DNA from: an uncultured Acidimicrobiales bacterium
GTDB taxonomy: Bacteria; Actinomycetota; Acidimicrobiia; Acidimicrobiales; SZUA-35
Length of the DNA: 47,843 nucleotides
Direction of reading: 5' to 3'
Assembly (NCBI GenBank): GCA_937922045.1
Contig: CAKZXA010000103.1
Location: 1 to 47,843 of the forward strand
Below, one piece after another: positions 1 to 7,272 of the stretch; the first letter of the stretch is position 1, and each line of letters begins with the position of its first letter. A program made the translations under genes and the position numbers. Under the pieces are notes generated by a model. That model had not been told where the DNA came from. It was given only the letters and a program-made list of their open reading frames with translations, and ran no database searches.

Positions 1-148
1 TGGTTTTTGGGTGAAAGCCCAATGCTGTAGGCTCTGAGAGGACCGGCAGGGGGTCGGTTCACTGGACGCATTCCGCCAAGCAGTTGTCGATGGTTGCGGC
101 AAACGCTAGGAAGACTGCCACAGAACGTATCTCTAGTCGGAGGACAAC

Positions 149-391
149 GTGTTACAAGCAATCATCGGATCGATCATTCTCGGCGGCATCGTCGGTGTCG
201 TCGGCCGGGCAATTCTGCCAGGCGGGCAAGACATTGGCATTCCCAAGACCGTAGGTCTGGGCATTGTCGCCAACCTGGTCGTTGGCTTGGTACTCGGCAG
301 CTTGAACTGGATCCTGGCCATCATCGTCGGTGGTGTGCTCGCCGCCGGTCTCTTGTGGCTCGGTATCCGTCAGGGCTTCCTGAAGGGCTAG
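149..391 (+). CDS. GlsB/YeaQ/YmgE-family small membrane protein
   Basis: An 80-residue, very hydrophobic protein with about three membrane segments (roughly residues 2-22, 33-52 and 55-73) and glycine-rich motifs such as GGIVGVVGRAILPGG near the N-terminus. That pattern is typical of the transglycosylase-associated (GlsB/YeaQ/YmgE) family, small integral membrane proteins linked to stress responses but without a proven biochemical activity. It starts with GTG at 149, preceded by a clean GGAGG at 139-143, five bases upstream. A strong hairpin follows the stop, so it is probably a single-gene unit. Family assignment is fairly secure; function is not known. Confidence 0.85.
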   Translation: MLQAIIGSIILGGIVGVVGRAILPGGQDIGIPKTVGLGIVANLVVGLVLGSLNWILAIIVGGVLAAGLLWLGIRQGFLKG

Positions 392-413
392 CGCCAGACA
401 CAATTCGCAAAAA

Positions 414-447
414 CGAAAGCGGTCGGCCCTCGGGCCGACCGCTTTCG
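414..447. terminator. Bidirectional rho-independent terminator
   Basis: A perfect 16-bp stem (CGAAAGCGGTCGGCCC and its complement) with a two-base loop. It is preceded by an A-run and followed by CGTTTTCG, so it can work in both directions: for the small membrane protein on the left and for tRNA-Pro on the minus strand. Confidence 0.85.
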
Positions 448-464
448 TCGTTTTCGTACGTGTG

Positions 465-538
465 TCGGGTTGGGGAGATTTGAACTCCCGACCTCCTCGT
501 CCCGAACGAGGCGCGCTACCAACCTGCGCTACAACCCG
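465..538 (-). tRNA. tRNA-Pro (anticodon CGG)
   Basis: Reading the minus strand gives a complete cloverleaf: 7-bp acceptor stem CGGGTTG/CAACCCG, D-stem GCGC/GCGC, anticodon stem CCTCG/CGAGG closing the loop TTCGGGA (anticodon CGG), T-stem GGGAG/CTCCC with loop TTCAAAT, and discriminator A. The 3' CCA is not encoded, as is common in actinobacteria. The length of 74 nt is normal. Bases C1 and G72 fit proline identity. Confidence 0.96.
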
Positions 539-553
539 TAGTTGCTAAGTGAA

Positions 554-587
554 CGATCTTAGCGGGTCATGTACCCGCTTACGATCG
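554..587 (-). terminator. Hairpin downstream of the response regulator
   Basis: An imperfect inverted repeat: core AGCGGGT (561-567) and ACCCGCT (573-579), with outer arms CGATC (554-558) and GATCG (583-587). It lies between the response-regulator stop and tRNA-Pro. There is no clear U-run on the minus strand, so termination is only suggested. Confidence 0.4.
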
Positions 588-624
588 GATTATTGCCTCG
601 ATCCCACTGGATATGCAGGCCTGC

Positions 625-1029
625 TCAGGAGGCAGTTTCGAGGTTGCCGTCGTAGTAGGTGCCTTGTGCTAGCAAGGTGCGGTAAAGCTTCCGCAGTCGC
701 AAAGAATCCACCGGCTTCAGAAGCCAGCCTTCGGCGCGGGACTCGGCGGCGAGGTGGGCATCAACCTCACGATCCAGCAGCAAGGCGGTGGGACGATGCC
801 TCAATCGAAGCGCCCCCTCTTCCTGACGGATGGCGATACAGGTGGCGATGCCACCCATCGAACCGATCTGCATATCGAGGAGGACGAGTTGGGGTTCAAC
901 CGCCTCCAAGACAGGTAGAACATCGCTACCTTGGCGAACCCGGAGGACCTGACAGTCGTCCCCAGCGAGGGTCGCGTCTACCTCCGCGGCGAGATGGTCG
1001 GAGTCGGTTGCGAGTAACACGGTTGACAC
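625..1029 (-). CDS. Single-domain response regulator (CheY-like receiver)
   Basis: A 134-residue protein that is almost only a receiver domain. It has an acidic pair near the N-terminus (ATDSD), a phosphorylatable Asp at about residue 52 (LVLLDMQ) and the conserved Lys-Pro at about residue 105 (WLLKPVD). No DNA-binding or enzyme domain follows, so output must go through a partner protein. A longer reading frame runs upstream, but GTG at 1029 is preferred: TAGGAT sits on the minus strand at 1042-1037, seven bases before it, the spacing seen at many probable leaderless starts here. The STAS protein gene is divergent. A role in a phosphorelay or partner-switching circuit is inference; no histidine kinase is in the window. 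Confidence 0.85.
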   Translation of the reverse strand: MSTVLLATDSDHLAAEVDATLAGDDCQVLRVRQGSDVLPVLEAVEPQLVLLDMQIGSMGGIATCIAIRQEEGALRLRHRPTALLLDREVDAHLAAESRAEGWLLKPVDSLRLRKLYRTLLAQGTYYDGNLETAS

Positions 1030-1046
1030 GCCCCTCATCCTACAGT

Positions 1047-1098
1047 GAATTCGTTGGAGGAATTCGCGGCAGGAATTCGCTGTAGTAATTCCGTTGTG
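1047..1098. repeat. Four tandem 13-bp repeats upstream of the response regulator
   Basis: GAATTCG begins at 1047, 1060 and 1073, and a degenerate TAATTCC at 1086, giving an exact 13-bp period with shared sequence GAATTCGnnGnAG. The array lies immediately upstream of the proposed -10 box (1037-1042) of the minus-strand response regulator, where an activator or repressor would bind. Confidence 0.85.
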
Positions 1099-1137
1099 AA
1101 TCTTAGGAAGGATTCTTGGGGCTATCCTTCTGTACGC

Positions 1138-1161
1138 CCTCGTAACGTCGACGTTACGAGG
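1138..1161. promoter_or_regulatory. 24-bp perfect palindrome (candidate operator)
   Basis: A perfect palindrome centred between 1149 and 1150, with core GTAACGTCGACGTTAC. It lies in the divergent space between the response regulator and the STAS gene, about 100 bp from each start. There is no flanking U-run, so a protein-binding site is more likely than a terminator. Confidence 0.6.
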
Positions 1162-1214
1162 CGATTCTCCGAGACCTAAGCCAACCTGGTAGTTCACGGA
1201 CCAACTTTTAGCGC

Positions 1215-1220
1215 TACTAT
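1215..1220 (+). promoter_or_regulatory. Putative -10 box of the STAS gene
   Basis: TACTAT lies 44 bp upstream of the ATG. A weak GTTCAC at 1192-1197 gives a 17-bp spacing. No strong -35 is seen, so this is only a candidate. Confidence 0.3.
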
Positions 1221-1264
1221 CCGGTCTGTCGATCTTTGCACCGACGGAAAGGGAACGTATCCCG

Positions 1265-1618
1265 ATGTTAGAAATCCATGTAGAGGAAACCGAGAACTAC
1301 ACGCTATGTCGCCCGTCGGGCGAATTAGACGCGTACACGGTTGGGGCGTTCCGCGAGGCCTTGTCGAAGCTCGCCGGCCATAGCAATCTGCTTATTGATC
1401 TGTCAGAGGTTCCTTTTATGGATTCTGCCGGTCTTGGCGCTCTCATCGGTGGTATCCGACGAGCCCGCGAAGCTGATGGTGCAGTCGCTGTTGCATGCAC
1501 CCGTCCAGCACTCACTCGGCTTCTCCACACGACCGGGTTTGATCGCATCGTCCCCGTCACCGAGTCTCTTGATGAGGCTGTCGAGGCTCTCCTCGAGGGC
1601 CAAGCCACCGCCGACTAG
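1265..1618 (+). CDS. STAS-domain anti-sigma factor antagonist
   Basis: A 117-residue protein covering one STAS domain. The hallmark segment LLIDLSEVPFMDSAGLGAL holds the Ser (residue 54 in DSAGLG) that a serine kinase anti-sigma factor phosphorylates in SpoIIAA/RsbV proteins. Unphosphorylated antagonists bind the anti-sigma factor and free the sigma factor. The start ATG has a purine-rich GGAAAGGGA upstream. No cognate RsbW/SpoIIAB kinase is encoded nearby, so its partner lies elsewhere. It is convergent with the ArsA-like pair, with a 10-bp gap. Confidence 0.9.
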   Translation: MLEIHVEETENYTLCRPSGELDAYTVGAFREALSKLAGHSNLLIDLSEVPFMDSAGLGALIGGIRRAREADGAVAVACTRPALTRLLHTTGFDRIVPVTESLDEAVEALLEGQATAD

Positions 1619-1628
1619 GGCTGCTCTT

Positions 1629-2693
1629 TCAGCTGTCGAGCGCGGCGGCCAACGCCTCGAGGTCGGCAAACTGGCGAACAGGCGTCGTCCGTTCCGATAC
1701 CCAGCACACCGGAACCTCGGGTGCGAGGAGTTCTTCGACCAGCCGTCGCTCGCTGATCGCTAGGTTTTCGAAGTCGTTGAGGTTCTGGGCTATCAGGCCG
1801 CGGCGCGGCCGGTTGGAGCCGCTGGGGACGACGGGGCAGGCCCGATTCACGATGGCTGCCGACAGGGTGCGCCCTCGCTCGTCGAGCTTTGAGGAAATCC
1901 ATCGAGATTCGAGCAACGGGTCACGACGCGGTGCCGTCACCAGCACGTAGCCGGTTTGGGGCCCGGCTAAGAGTTCGTCGAGCTCGCTGGCTCGTTGGCG
2001 AAAGCCAGCGTCCATGGTTTCGAAGTCGGAGAAGAAGCGTACGACCTCGTCGACCAGTCCACCGCCGACCATCTGGCCGAGCACTCGCAAGATCATCCGA
2101 GTTCCAAGCGAGGCCGTACGAGCAAGCCCTTTGGGAGCAAAGACCGTCCGGTAGATGCGATGATCGACGAACCGAACGAGTTGCGATGGGGCGTCGAGGA
2201 AATCGAAGGCGTGGCGTGACGGTGGTGTATCCACGACCACTCGGTCGAAACGTTCGTCGTTCAGGAGGCGATGGAGGCGTTCAGCGGCCATGTATTCACT
2301 GGTGCCGGAGAGCGAGCGTGTCAGGTTGCGAAAGAGAGGGTTGGACAGGATGCGTTCGGCTTGGGCATCGCTGTTGGCCTCAGCCCTGACCAGATCGGTG
2401 AAGGTCTCGGATGCATCGAGCATGGTGGCCCACAGCTCGCCGGTCGGCTTCCCCTTCTTCGGTGCTGGCGGGAATGAACGGAGCAGGGTTGGCTCATTCG
2501 ACCCTTCAACGGTGAACCCGAGCACCTCGGCCAGGCGGCGGGCCGGGTCGATCGTCAAGACAACCACCCGTTCACCGCGTTGAGCGAAGCCGATGGCGAC
2601 CGTGGCGGCCACCGTTGTCTTGCCAACGCCACCCGAGCCGAGACAGAGGACGACCGGCTTGTCGGTGACGAGGGTGTACAGGTTCTCGCTCAT
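1629..2693 (-). CDS. ArsA/Get3-like ATPase, second subunit (BagB-like)
   Basis: A 354-residue P-loop ATPase of the ArsA/Get3 type. It carries a Walker A (GSGGVGKTT, residues 19-27), a switch region (TIDPARRLAEVLG) and a DTPPSRHAFDFLDAP segment like the family's DTAPTGH motif. The first Gly-Lys of the usual deviant Walker A (GKGGVGKT) is Gly-Ser here, so the signature lysine that contacts the partner's nucleotide is missing. Its start overlaps the stop of the upstream paralogue by four bases (ATGA), implying translational coupling and a heterodimer. The arrangement resembles mycobacterial Rv3679-Rv3680 (BagA/BagB) near whiB4. The substrate is unknown; no ars genes are present. Confidence 0.87.
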   Translation of the reverse strand: MSENLYTLVTDKPVVLCLGSGGVGKTTVAATVAIGFAQRGERVVVLTIDPARRLAEVLGFTVEGSNEPTLLRSFPPAPKKGKPTGELWATMLDASETFTDLVRAEANSDAQAERILSNPLFRNLTRSLSGTSEYMAAERLHRLLNDERFDRVVVDTPPSRHAFDFLDAPSQLVRFVDHRIYRTVFAPKGLARTASLGTRMILRVLGQMVGGGLVDEVVRFFSDFETMDAGFRQRASELDELLAGPQTGYVLVTAPRRDPLLESRWISSKLDERGRTLSAAIVNRACPVVPSGSNRPRRGLIAQNLNDFENLAISERRLVEELLAPEVPVCWVSERTTPVRQFADLEALAAALDS

Positions 2694-3646
2694 CGATCGC
2701 CAGGTCCTGGTTTGCCTGCGCCCGCTGTCGTGAGGTCGATCAATTCATCGGCCAGGGCTTCAAGGTCATGGCGGTCCAGGTCGGCGGTGAACAGGTAAGG
2801 CAGGTGGATCTGGTCGAGTGGAAGCTCAGCGGCCAGGCGTTCGATCTCGCCCTGTTGATCGGCGACGCGGGCTTGTCGGAACTCGGCTGCCGACCGTGCC
2901 TTTTCGTCGAGGTCAGACGATGCTCGGGCGAGCGACCGGGCCAGGCCAGGAAGTGGCGGCCAGACGCTGTTGACGATCACGGGCCCCAGCTTGATGTCGA
3001 CTCGTTCCTCAAGCTCGAAGGCGGTTTCGATGGTCTCGGTAACCGGGGTTTCCTCGGCCAGCGTGACGAGCAGCACCTGGCAGCGGGTTGGGTCGGCGAA
3101 CATTTCCAAGATTTGATCGGCTTGGTCCCGGATCCGGCCGGACTCGGCGGAATCGGCCATCGCTCTCGGTGTGGTGAGCAAGGATCGGGCGTGGCCACTG
3201 GCGGGGGCATCGACGATGATGAGATCGGCCGCCTTGGTCTGTTCCAGCTGGCGGACTTTGCCGAGGGTTACGAGATCGCGAATGCCGGGCGTTGCTGCGG
3301 CCACGACATCGACCGCTCCTGTTCGGGAGAGACGCCTAACCAACAAGCCCAGCCCCGCGTCGTCGAGGTAGCGTTCGAGCACGTCGTCGGGCCGGAATTG
3401 GGCGAGTCTGAGGCGGCCGTTTGCCACCTCTACCTCGACGGGTTCGTAGCCCAAGTCGTCGGTGTCGAACAGGGATGCGAGGCTGCTGTAGCCCTCGAGT
3501 TCGACAAGAAGAACGTCATAGCCGAGTTTCGTGGCCGCTAACGCTAAACATGCCCCTACCGTGGTCTTTCCAACCCCGCCTTTTCCGGCCACAAGAAGGA
3601 CATTGGATGCGGCGAAGAAGTCTTCACTCGGCACAGCGTCGGACAC
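2690..3646 (-). CDS. ArsA/Get3-like ATPase, first subunit (BagA-like)
   Basis: A P-loop ATPase paralogous to the next gene. It keeps the complete deviant Walker A GKGGVGKTT, with the signature Lys, followed by an ArsA-like LLVELEGYSSLASLFD switch and VDAPASGHARSLL. An ATG at 3667 would add seven residues, but GTG at 3646 is preceded by TACCGT eight bases upstream, matching other probable leaderless starts here. The choice is tentative. Related bacterial pairs in actinobacteria form a heterodimer with a role in redox or nutrient tolerance, not arsenic export. Both possible starts overlap the 5' end of the divergent NfeD-like gene, which is unusual. Confidence 0.85.
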   Translation of the reverse strand: MSDAVPSEDFFAASNVLLVAGKGGVGKTTVGACLALAATKLGYDVLLVELEGYSSLASLFDTDDLGYEPVEVEVANGRLRLAQFRPDDVLERYLDDAGLGLLVRRLSRTGAVDVVAAATPGIRDLVTLGKVRQLEQTKAADLIIVDAPASGHARSLLTTPRAMADSAESGRIRDQADQILEMFADPTRCQVLLVTLAEETPVTETIETAFELEERVDIKLGPVIVNSVWPPLPGLARSLARASSDLDEKARSAAEFRQARVADQQGEIERLAAELPLDQIHLPYLFTADLDRHDLEALADELIDLTTAGAGKPGPGDR

Positions 3647-5031
3647 AGAATCGAACGGTAGCGCCATACCGGCAGCGATCGGGGGTCGCCCGGCGAGCCA
3701 TCGGTCTCGCTTTGGTTGCGGTTTCGGTGCTCGGTGCGGTCTCCGGCCTTATTCTTGGGGCGCTGGCGACTCCAGCCGCGGCCCATGATGACAATAGCGA
3801 GGCACATCATCCGTGTCCCGATGCGGACCTGATCCCAGCCGACGACAGCACCGTGCGGGTGGTGAAGGTCGCTGGCCTTATCGACCCGGTCGTGACCGAC
3901 TATGTGCTCGATGAGCTCGACGCCGCCGAGGCCGACCCCAATACGTTCTGGTTCGTGCTTTGGGTCAATAGCAAGGGCGACACCCTCGACGATGACGAGT
4001 TCGTCGCTTTCGCCCAGCGACTGCGCGAATCCGAGCTCCAGGTGGCTCTCTGGGTCGGCCAGCCAGGCTCGACCGCTCAAGGTGGCGCCGCCGAGCTGGC
4101 CACGGTCGTCAGCCTCATCGGTGTAACCCCGAACTCAACGATTGGTAACACCGGCCCCCTGCGCCTTCCGCCTGAGTGGGGAATGCCCTTCCATGACGCC
4201 ACCGACCGGTTGAAGACCTCCACCTTCACCGCCGAAGAGGCCATCGAGGCTCAGCTTTCTGTCGGGCCGGTTGAGAACACGATCCCCATCCCCTCCTTCG
4301 AAACCTACCTGGCTGGCTTTGTCGTCTACCGGTGTTTTGGTGAGGATGGTTCGGTGCTGACCTTTCCTCAAACGAGGACCGTCATCTCCGGGCTTCCCCT
4401 CACGTCTCAGTTGTTCCACACGATCTCCAGCCCTGAAGTTGCCTACCTGTTCTTCGTAATGGGACTAGGAATCATGCTCTTTGAGCTCTTCGTCGCCGGC
4501 GTTGGCGTAGCCGGAATCATCGGCGCGGTCTTCGTGCTGCTCGGAAGCTATGGTCTGGCCTCCTTGCCAACGCGGTGGTGGGCGATCGCCCTCCTGTTGT
4601 TGGCTTTCTTCTTCCTGGCTATAGACATCCAAACCAACGTGCCGAGGGCGTACACGATTCTGGGTGTTGCCGCCTTCGCCATCGGAACCTTGCTGCTCTA
4701 CGACCGCGTCTCCATGTCGTGGGTCACGATGGTGGCCGGCATCATCGGTATTCTGCTCTATGCCTATACCGGCATGCCGTCGATGGTGCGTACGAGGTTC
4801 TCAACACCAACGATCGGGCGCAAGTGGATGATTGGTGAGATAGGGGAAGCGCTCACCGACATTTCGCCTGAAGGCACCGTCCAGATTCGTGATGCCTCAT
4901 GGCAGGCCATCACCAATCGAGCGACTCCGGTGTCCAAGGGCGGTTCGGTGCGGGTGGTCGGTATCGATCGTCTGGTCTTGGAAATCGAGCCTGAAGAGGG
5001 TGGCGCCAAAGACTATCGGGAGCGCAAGTAG
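3607..5031 (+). CDS. NfeD-like membrane protein with degenerate ClpP-type domain
   Basis: About 474 residues in three parts: a signal sequence (residues 31-59, ending ATPAAA), an extracytoplasmic ClpP-like domain (about 80-260), four membrane segments (about 285-410), and a C-terminal OB-fold NfeD domain (GEIGEALTDISPEGTVQI onward). In active NfeD1b proteases a Ser-containing ASAG motif follows the PPG segment. Here the equivalent stretch reads QPGSTAQGGAAEL, so the nucleophile appears lost. ATG 3607 has AAGGA six bases upstream and is preferred, although it lies inside the divergent ATPase gene. No stomatin/SPFH partner is adjacent. Likely a membrane scaffold, not a protease (inference). Confidence 0.82.
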   Translation: MRRRSLHSAQRRTQNRTVAPYRQRSGVARRAIGLALVAVSVLGAVSGLILGALATPAAAHDDNSEAHHPCPDADLIPADDSTVRVVKVAGLIDPVVTDYVLDELDAAEADPNTFWFVLWVNSKGDTLDDDEFVAFAQRLRESELQVALWVGQPGSTAQGGAAELATVVSLIGVTPNSTIGNTGPLRLPPEWGMPFHDATDRLKTSTFTAEEAIEAQLSVGPVENTIPIPSFETYLAGFVVYRCFGEDGSVLTFPQTRTVISGLPLTSQLFHTISSPEVAYLFFVMGLGIMLFELFVAGVGVAGIIGAVFVLLGSYGLASLPTRWWAIALLLLAFFFLAIDIQTNVPRAYTILGVAAFAIGTLLLYDRVSMSWVTMVAGIIGILLYAYTGMPSMVRTRFSTPTIGRKWMIGEIGEALTDISPEGTVQIRDASWQAITNRATPVSKGGSVRVVGIDRLVLEIEPEEGGAKDYRERK

Positions 5032-5114
5032 GCCTCAGGCCTCCCTGATTCCCTTCGATAATTCGCCTAGATCCTCCTAATTCTCGCTACGTTCGGTCAC
5101 AACTCGCAGATGAT

Positions 5115-5146
5115 GCTTGTCTAACAAGCTCAAAGGGCTCTAAAGT
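5115..5146 (+). promoter_or_regulatory. whiB promoter with an inverted repeat over the -35 region
   Basis: TAAAGT at 5141-5146 is a likely -10 box. The inverted repeat GCTTGT-CTA-ACAAGC at 5115-5129 covers the expected -35 region. This is a candidate operator, possibly for WhiB autoregulation (inference). Confidence 0.45.
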
Positions 5147-5167
5147 CGCGGGGATGAGGGGGAACTC

Positions 5168-5428
5168 ATGAAATACCAGACTCGACGCTCGATGCAGGCG
5201 TGGTATATCGACGCAGCCTGTCGTGGACCACATCAGCAGATCTTCTACCCACCGGCTCGCCTCGAGCGGAGAACCGACAAGCGATTACGTGAACAGCGGG
5301 CCAAACAGATTTGCAGCAGTTGCAAGGTCTTGACCGAATGTCGCGGCTATGCGCTTGAGCTCAAGGAGCAGCATGGCATCTGGGGAGGGCTCACCGAGAA
5401 GGAACGGCGCGCCGCGGTCGACGCTTAG
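5168..5428 (+). CDS. WhiB-family Fe-S transcription factor
   Basis: An 86-residue protein with the four conserved cysteines (C18, C49, C52, C58) that hold a [4Fe-4S] cluster, followed by the turn GIWGGLTEKERR. Wbl proteins are restricted to actinobacteria and their phages and act as redox-responsive transcription factors or sigma-factor partners. The start ATG has AGGGGGAA upstream. Its closeness to the Get3-like ATPase pair recalls whiB4 in mycobacteria, but the NfeD-like gene lies between and assigning it to WhiB4 is inference. The C-terminus is short, with no AT-hook. Confidence 0.95.
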   Translation: MKYQTRRSMQAWYIDAACRGPHQQIFYPPARLERRTDKRLREQRAKQICSSCKVLTECRGYALELKEQHGIWGGLTEKERRAAVDA

Positions 5429-5448
5429 ACTGCGGCGACCCACTCCAG

Positions 5449-6678
5449 CTAGCTGCTCAGAAGAGCGACACCGAGAGCGGCGGCGGAGGTGATCGCCCCG
5501 AACCACGCCACCCACCAGGGAGCGGCGAACCCGGAGGTGGATTCTTGGCGGCGGATGCGTATCAGGGCTACATTTACGGTCAGGAACACCACCAGCAGGG
5601 TGAGCGACGTCAACCTGGCGAGGCGTTCGAGATCGACGGTGGACGCGGTCACGGCCACGAGAGCCCCGACGAGCAAGGTGGCCCGAACCGGTGTGCCGAA
5701 TCGGGGATGCACGTGATGAAGAGCGGAAACAAACGAGAGCCGACGCCCTAGTCCGAACAGCACCCGAGAAGCCATCACGATCTGGGCCAAGACCCCGTTG
5801 AGGGTGGCGAAGACGGCGATCAAACCCAGCATCCAGCCAGCTCGGGTCGTTAGTGTCTCAACCACTAACACCAACGGCTCGTCGCTGGCCGATAGTTCCG
5901 CCACGCCGACCGATCGGATGGCCGCTACGGAAACCGCCCCATAGAGCAGGGTGGTAATGACCAACGCCGAAATGATGGCGAGAGGCAGCGTATGGCTCGG
6001 GCGACGGACCTCCTCAGCCAGATTTACCATGTCCTCGAAGCCGATGAAGGCAAAGAAGGCGAGCATCGTGGCCAAGGCCAAGCCCGACCACGGAACGGAC
6101 CCGGAATAGCCTGCGGACCAGTCGGCCGAGGGTTCTGCCCGAATCCCGGCGACGATCACGAGAATCAGGCCAGCGACCTCGACCAGCGTCAGGGTGCCAG
6201 CCACGGTTAACGACTCGATGACGCCGAAGATGGCGAGGGCGACGAGAAGTATCGCCACCGGCCACAGCAGGGCGGACGGGGATAGAGCGATGAAGCCGGT
6301 GAGATAGCCGATCCCGCCCTGGAGAACGGCGGCTGCCGAGGTTATGCCGACGCCGACGATGGCTAGCCCGACCGCGCCGGCCGCCACCGTTGAGCCCGTG
6401 GCTCGCTCAACGTAGGCCGCTTCGCCAGCGCTCACCGGTATCCGCACGACGAGTTCGGCGTAGGTGAGGGCGGTTGGGGCGGCGATTATGCCCGCTACTG
6501 CGAACACGACGGGGGAGAGCAGTCCCGCTCCTCCCGCCACCTCGCCGATCAGGACATAAATCCCGGCGCCAACCATCACCCCGATGCCGTAAAGCGTGAG
6601 CAGCACTGGCCCGATTTGCCGTTCGAGCATGGGCGACCCTGGGCTGGTGCCTGGCGGTGCTCCGTGCTGGAGGGTCAT
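5449..6678 (-). CDS. APC-family amino acid permease
   Basis: A 409-residue integral membrane protein with about 12 helices. The first begins IGVMVGAGIYVLIGEVAG, the APC-superfamily TM1 signature whose GAGIY unwinds to bind the substrate amino group, and TM6 holds AFFAFIGFEDMVNLAEE. The reading frame extends 49 codons further upstream, but that part lacks family resemblance. ATG 6678 has AGAGGAGCC in front and is chosen. The substrate cannot be told from sequence; cationic or small neutral amino acids are typical. A roughly 180-base leader separates it from the next minus-strand gene, and I saw no known riboswitch there. Confidence 0.9.
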   Translation of the reverse strand: MTLQHGAPPGTSPGSPMLERQIGPVLLTLYGIGVMVGAGIYVLIGEVAGGAGLLSPVVFAVAGIIAAPTALTYAELVVRIPVSAGEAAYVERATGSTVAAGAVGLAIVGVGITSAAAVLQGGIGYLTGFIALSPSALLWPVAILLVALAIFGVIESLTVAGTLTLVEVAGLILVIVAGIRAEPSADWSAGYSGSVPWSGLALATMLAFFAFIGFEDMVNLAEEVRRPSHTLPLAIISALVITTLLYGAVSVAAIRSVGVAELSASDEPLVLVVETLTTRAGWMLGLIAVFATLNGVLAQIVMASRVLFGLGRRLSFVSALHHVHPRFGTPVRATLLVGALVAVTASTVDLERLARLTSLTLLVVFLTVNVALIRIRRQESTSGFAAPWWVAWFGAITSAAALGVALLSS

Positions 6679-6858
6679 CAGTGGCTCCTCTGTGGCTCGA
6701 CAGCTGCGCCCGGGAAGGGAACGACCCGAGTGAGCCCAGTCTGGTCGAGACCGAAACCGGCCGGTACGGTCTTTTGGCCCTAACCGTCCACGACCCAGCA
6801 TCGAATCGCTGCTTATTCCTTTCACCGCGGTCGGCGATGTGTGTCGAATCGATCCTCG

Positions 6859-7155
6859 CTAGGAGTCGAGATCGTCGGTGTGAGGGAACAGAACCCGGAC
6901 CACGGAGGCCTCCCAGATGCTGCCGTCTTCGGGCACGGAGCTTGCGGTAGACGAAGACGTTGCCGCCGTCGAAACGGATGGAAACACCCCCTGCGCCTTG
7001 GCGCCGTCGTTTTGTATCACGATCACCATGGCCAAGACGAGAATGATGAGCAACAAGGCGGCCACCGCTGCCATGAACCAGCCCGGGACAGCCGATGGGT
7101 GCCGACGTCTCACCGGAACGCTGCGGTCGGCGGGGTGGTCTTCGACGTTACTCAT
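6859..7155 (-). CDS. Small single-pass membrane protein, unknown function
   Basis: A 98-residue protein with a basic N-terminus (RSVPVRRRHP), one strong membrane segment (about residues 26-48, rich in L/I/V/M), then a Ser/Thr/Ala-rich stretch and an acidic end. By the positive-inside rule the N-terminus is cytoplasmic and the tail outside. GAGGTGA precedes the ATG. I do not recognise a family. It is downstream of selB and upstream of the permease on the same strand, but with gaps of over 100 bp on each side. Confidence 0.65.
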   Translation of the reverse strand: MSNVEDHPADRSVPVRRRHPSAVPGWFMAAVAALLLIILVLAMVIVIQNDGAKAQGVFPSVSTAATSSSTASSVPEDGSIWEASVVRVLFPHTDDLDS

Positions 7156-7272
7156 CTCGCATCACCTCGGACGTAGAGGCGGATCTCTCTAGATCCTCTT
7201 CGTCTATGGTCGCTCGTCTCTTGCTGTACTCCCAGAGTCGAAGGTCCCACAAGGTTGATTTCTCAGGGGAGG

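Noticed and set aside
1-30. Possible C-terminal tail of an upstream gene (frame ending WFLGESPML and TAG)
   Set aside because: Only nine codons are visible and nothing in them identifies a family, so I do not call it.
94-483. Long plus-strand frame overlapping the GlsB-like gene
   Set aside because: Arg-rich, low-complexity translation running through a terminator and a tRNA gene: a high-GC shadow frame.
2768-3541. 257-codon frame opposite the first ArsA-like ATPase
   Set aside because: It mirrors the codon structure of a clear P-loop gene and has no recognisable domain.
1629-3667. Arsenite efflux function for the ArsA-like pair
   Set aside because: No arsB, arsC, arsD or arsR nearby, and the context matches BagA/BagB-type pairs better.
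6679-6825. Extra 49 codons at the N-terminus of the permease
   Set aside because: No resemblance to APC proteins, while ATG 6678 has a good ribosome-binding site.
6679-6858. Leader of the permease considered as a riboswitch
   Set aside because: It can fold locally (ACGGT/ACCGT), but I could not match any known aptamer core.
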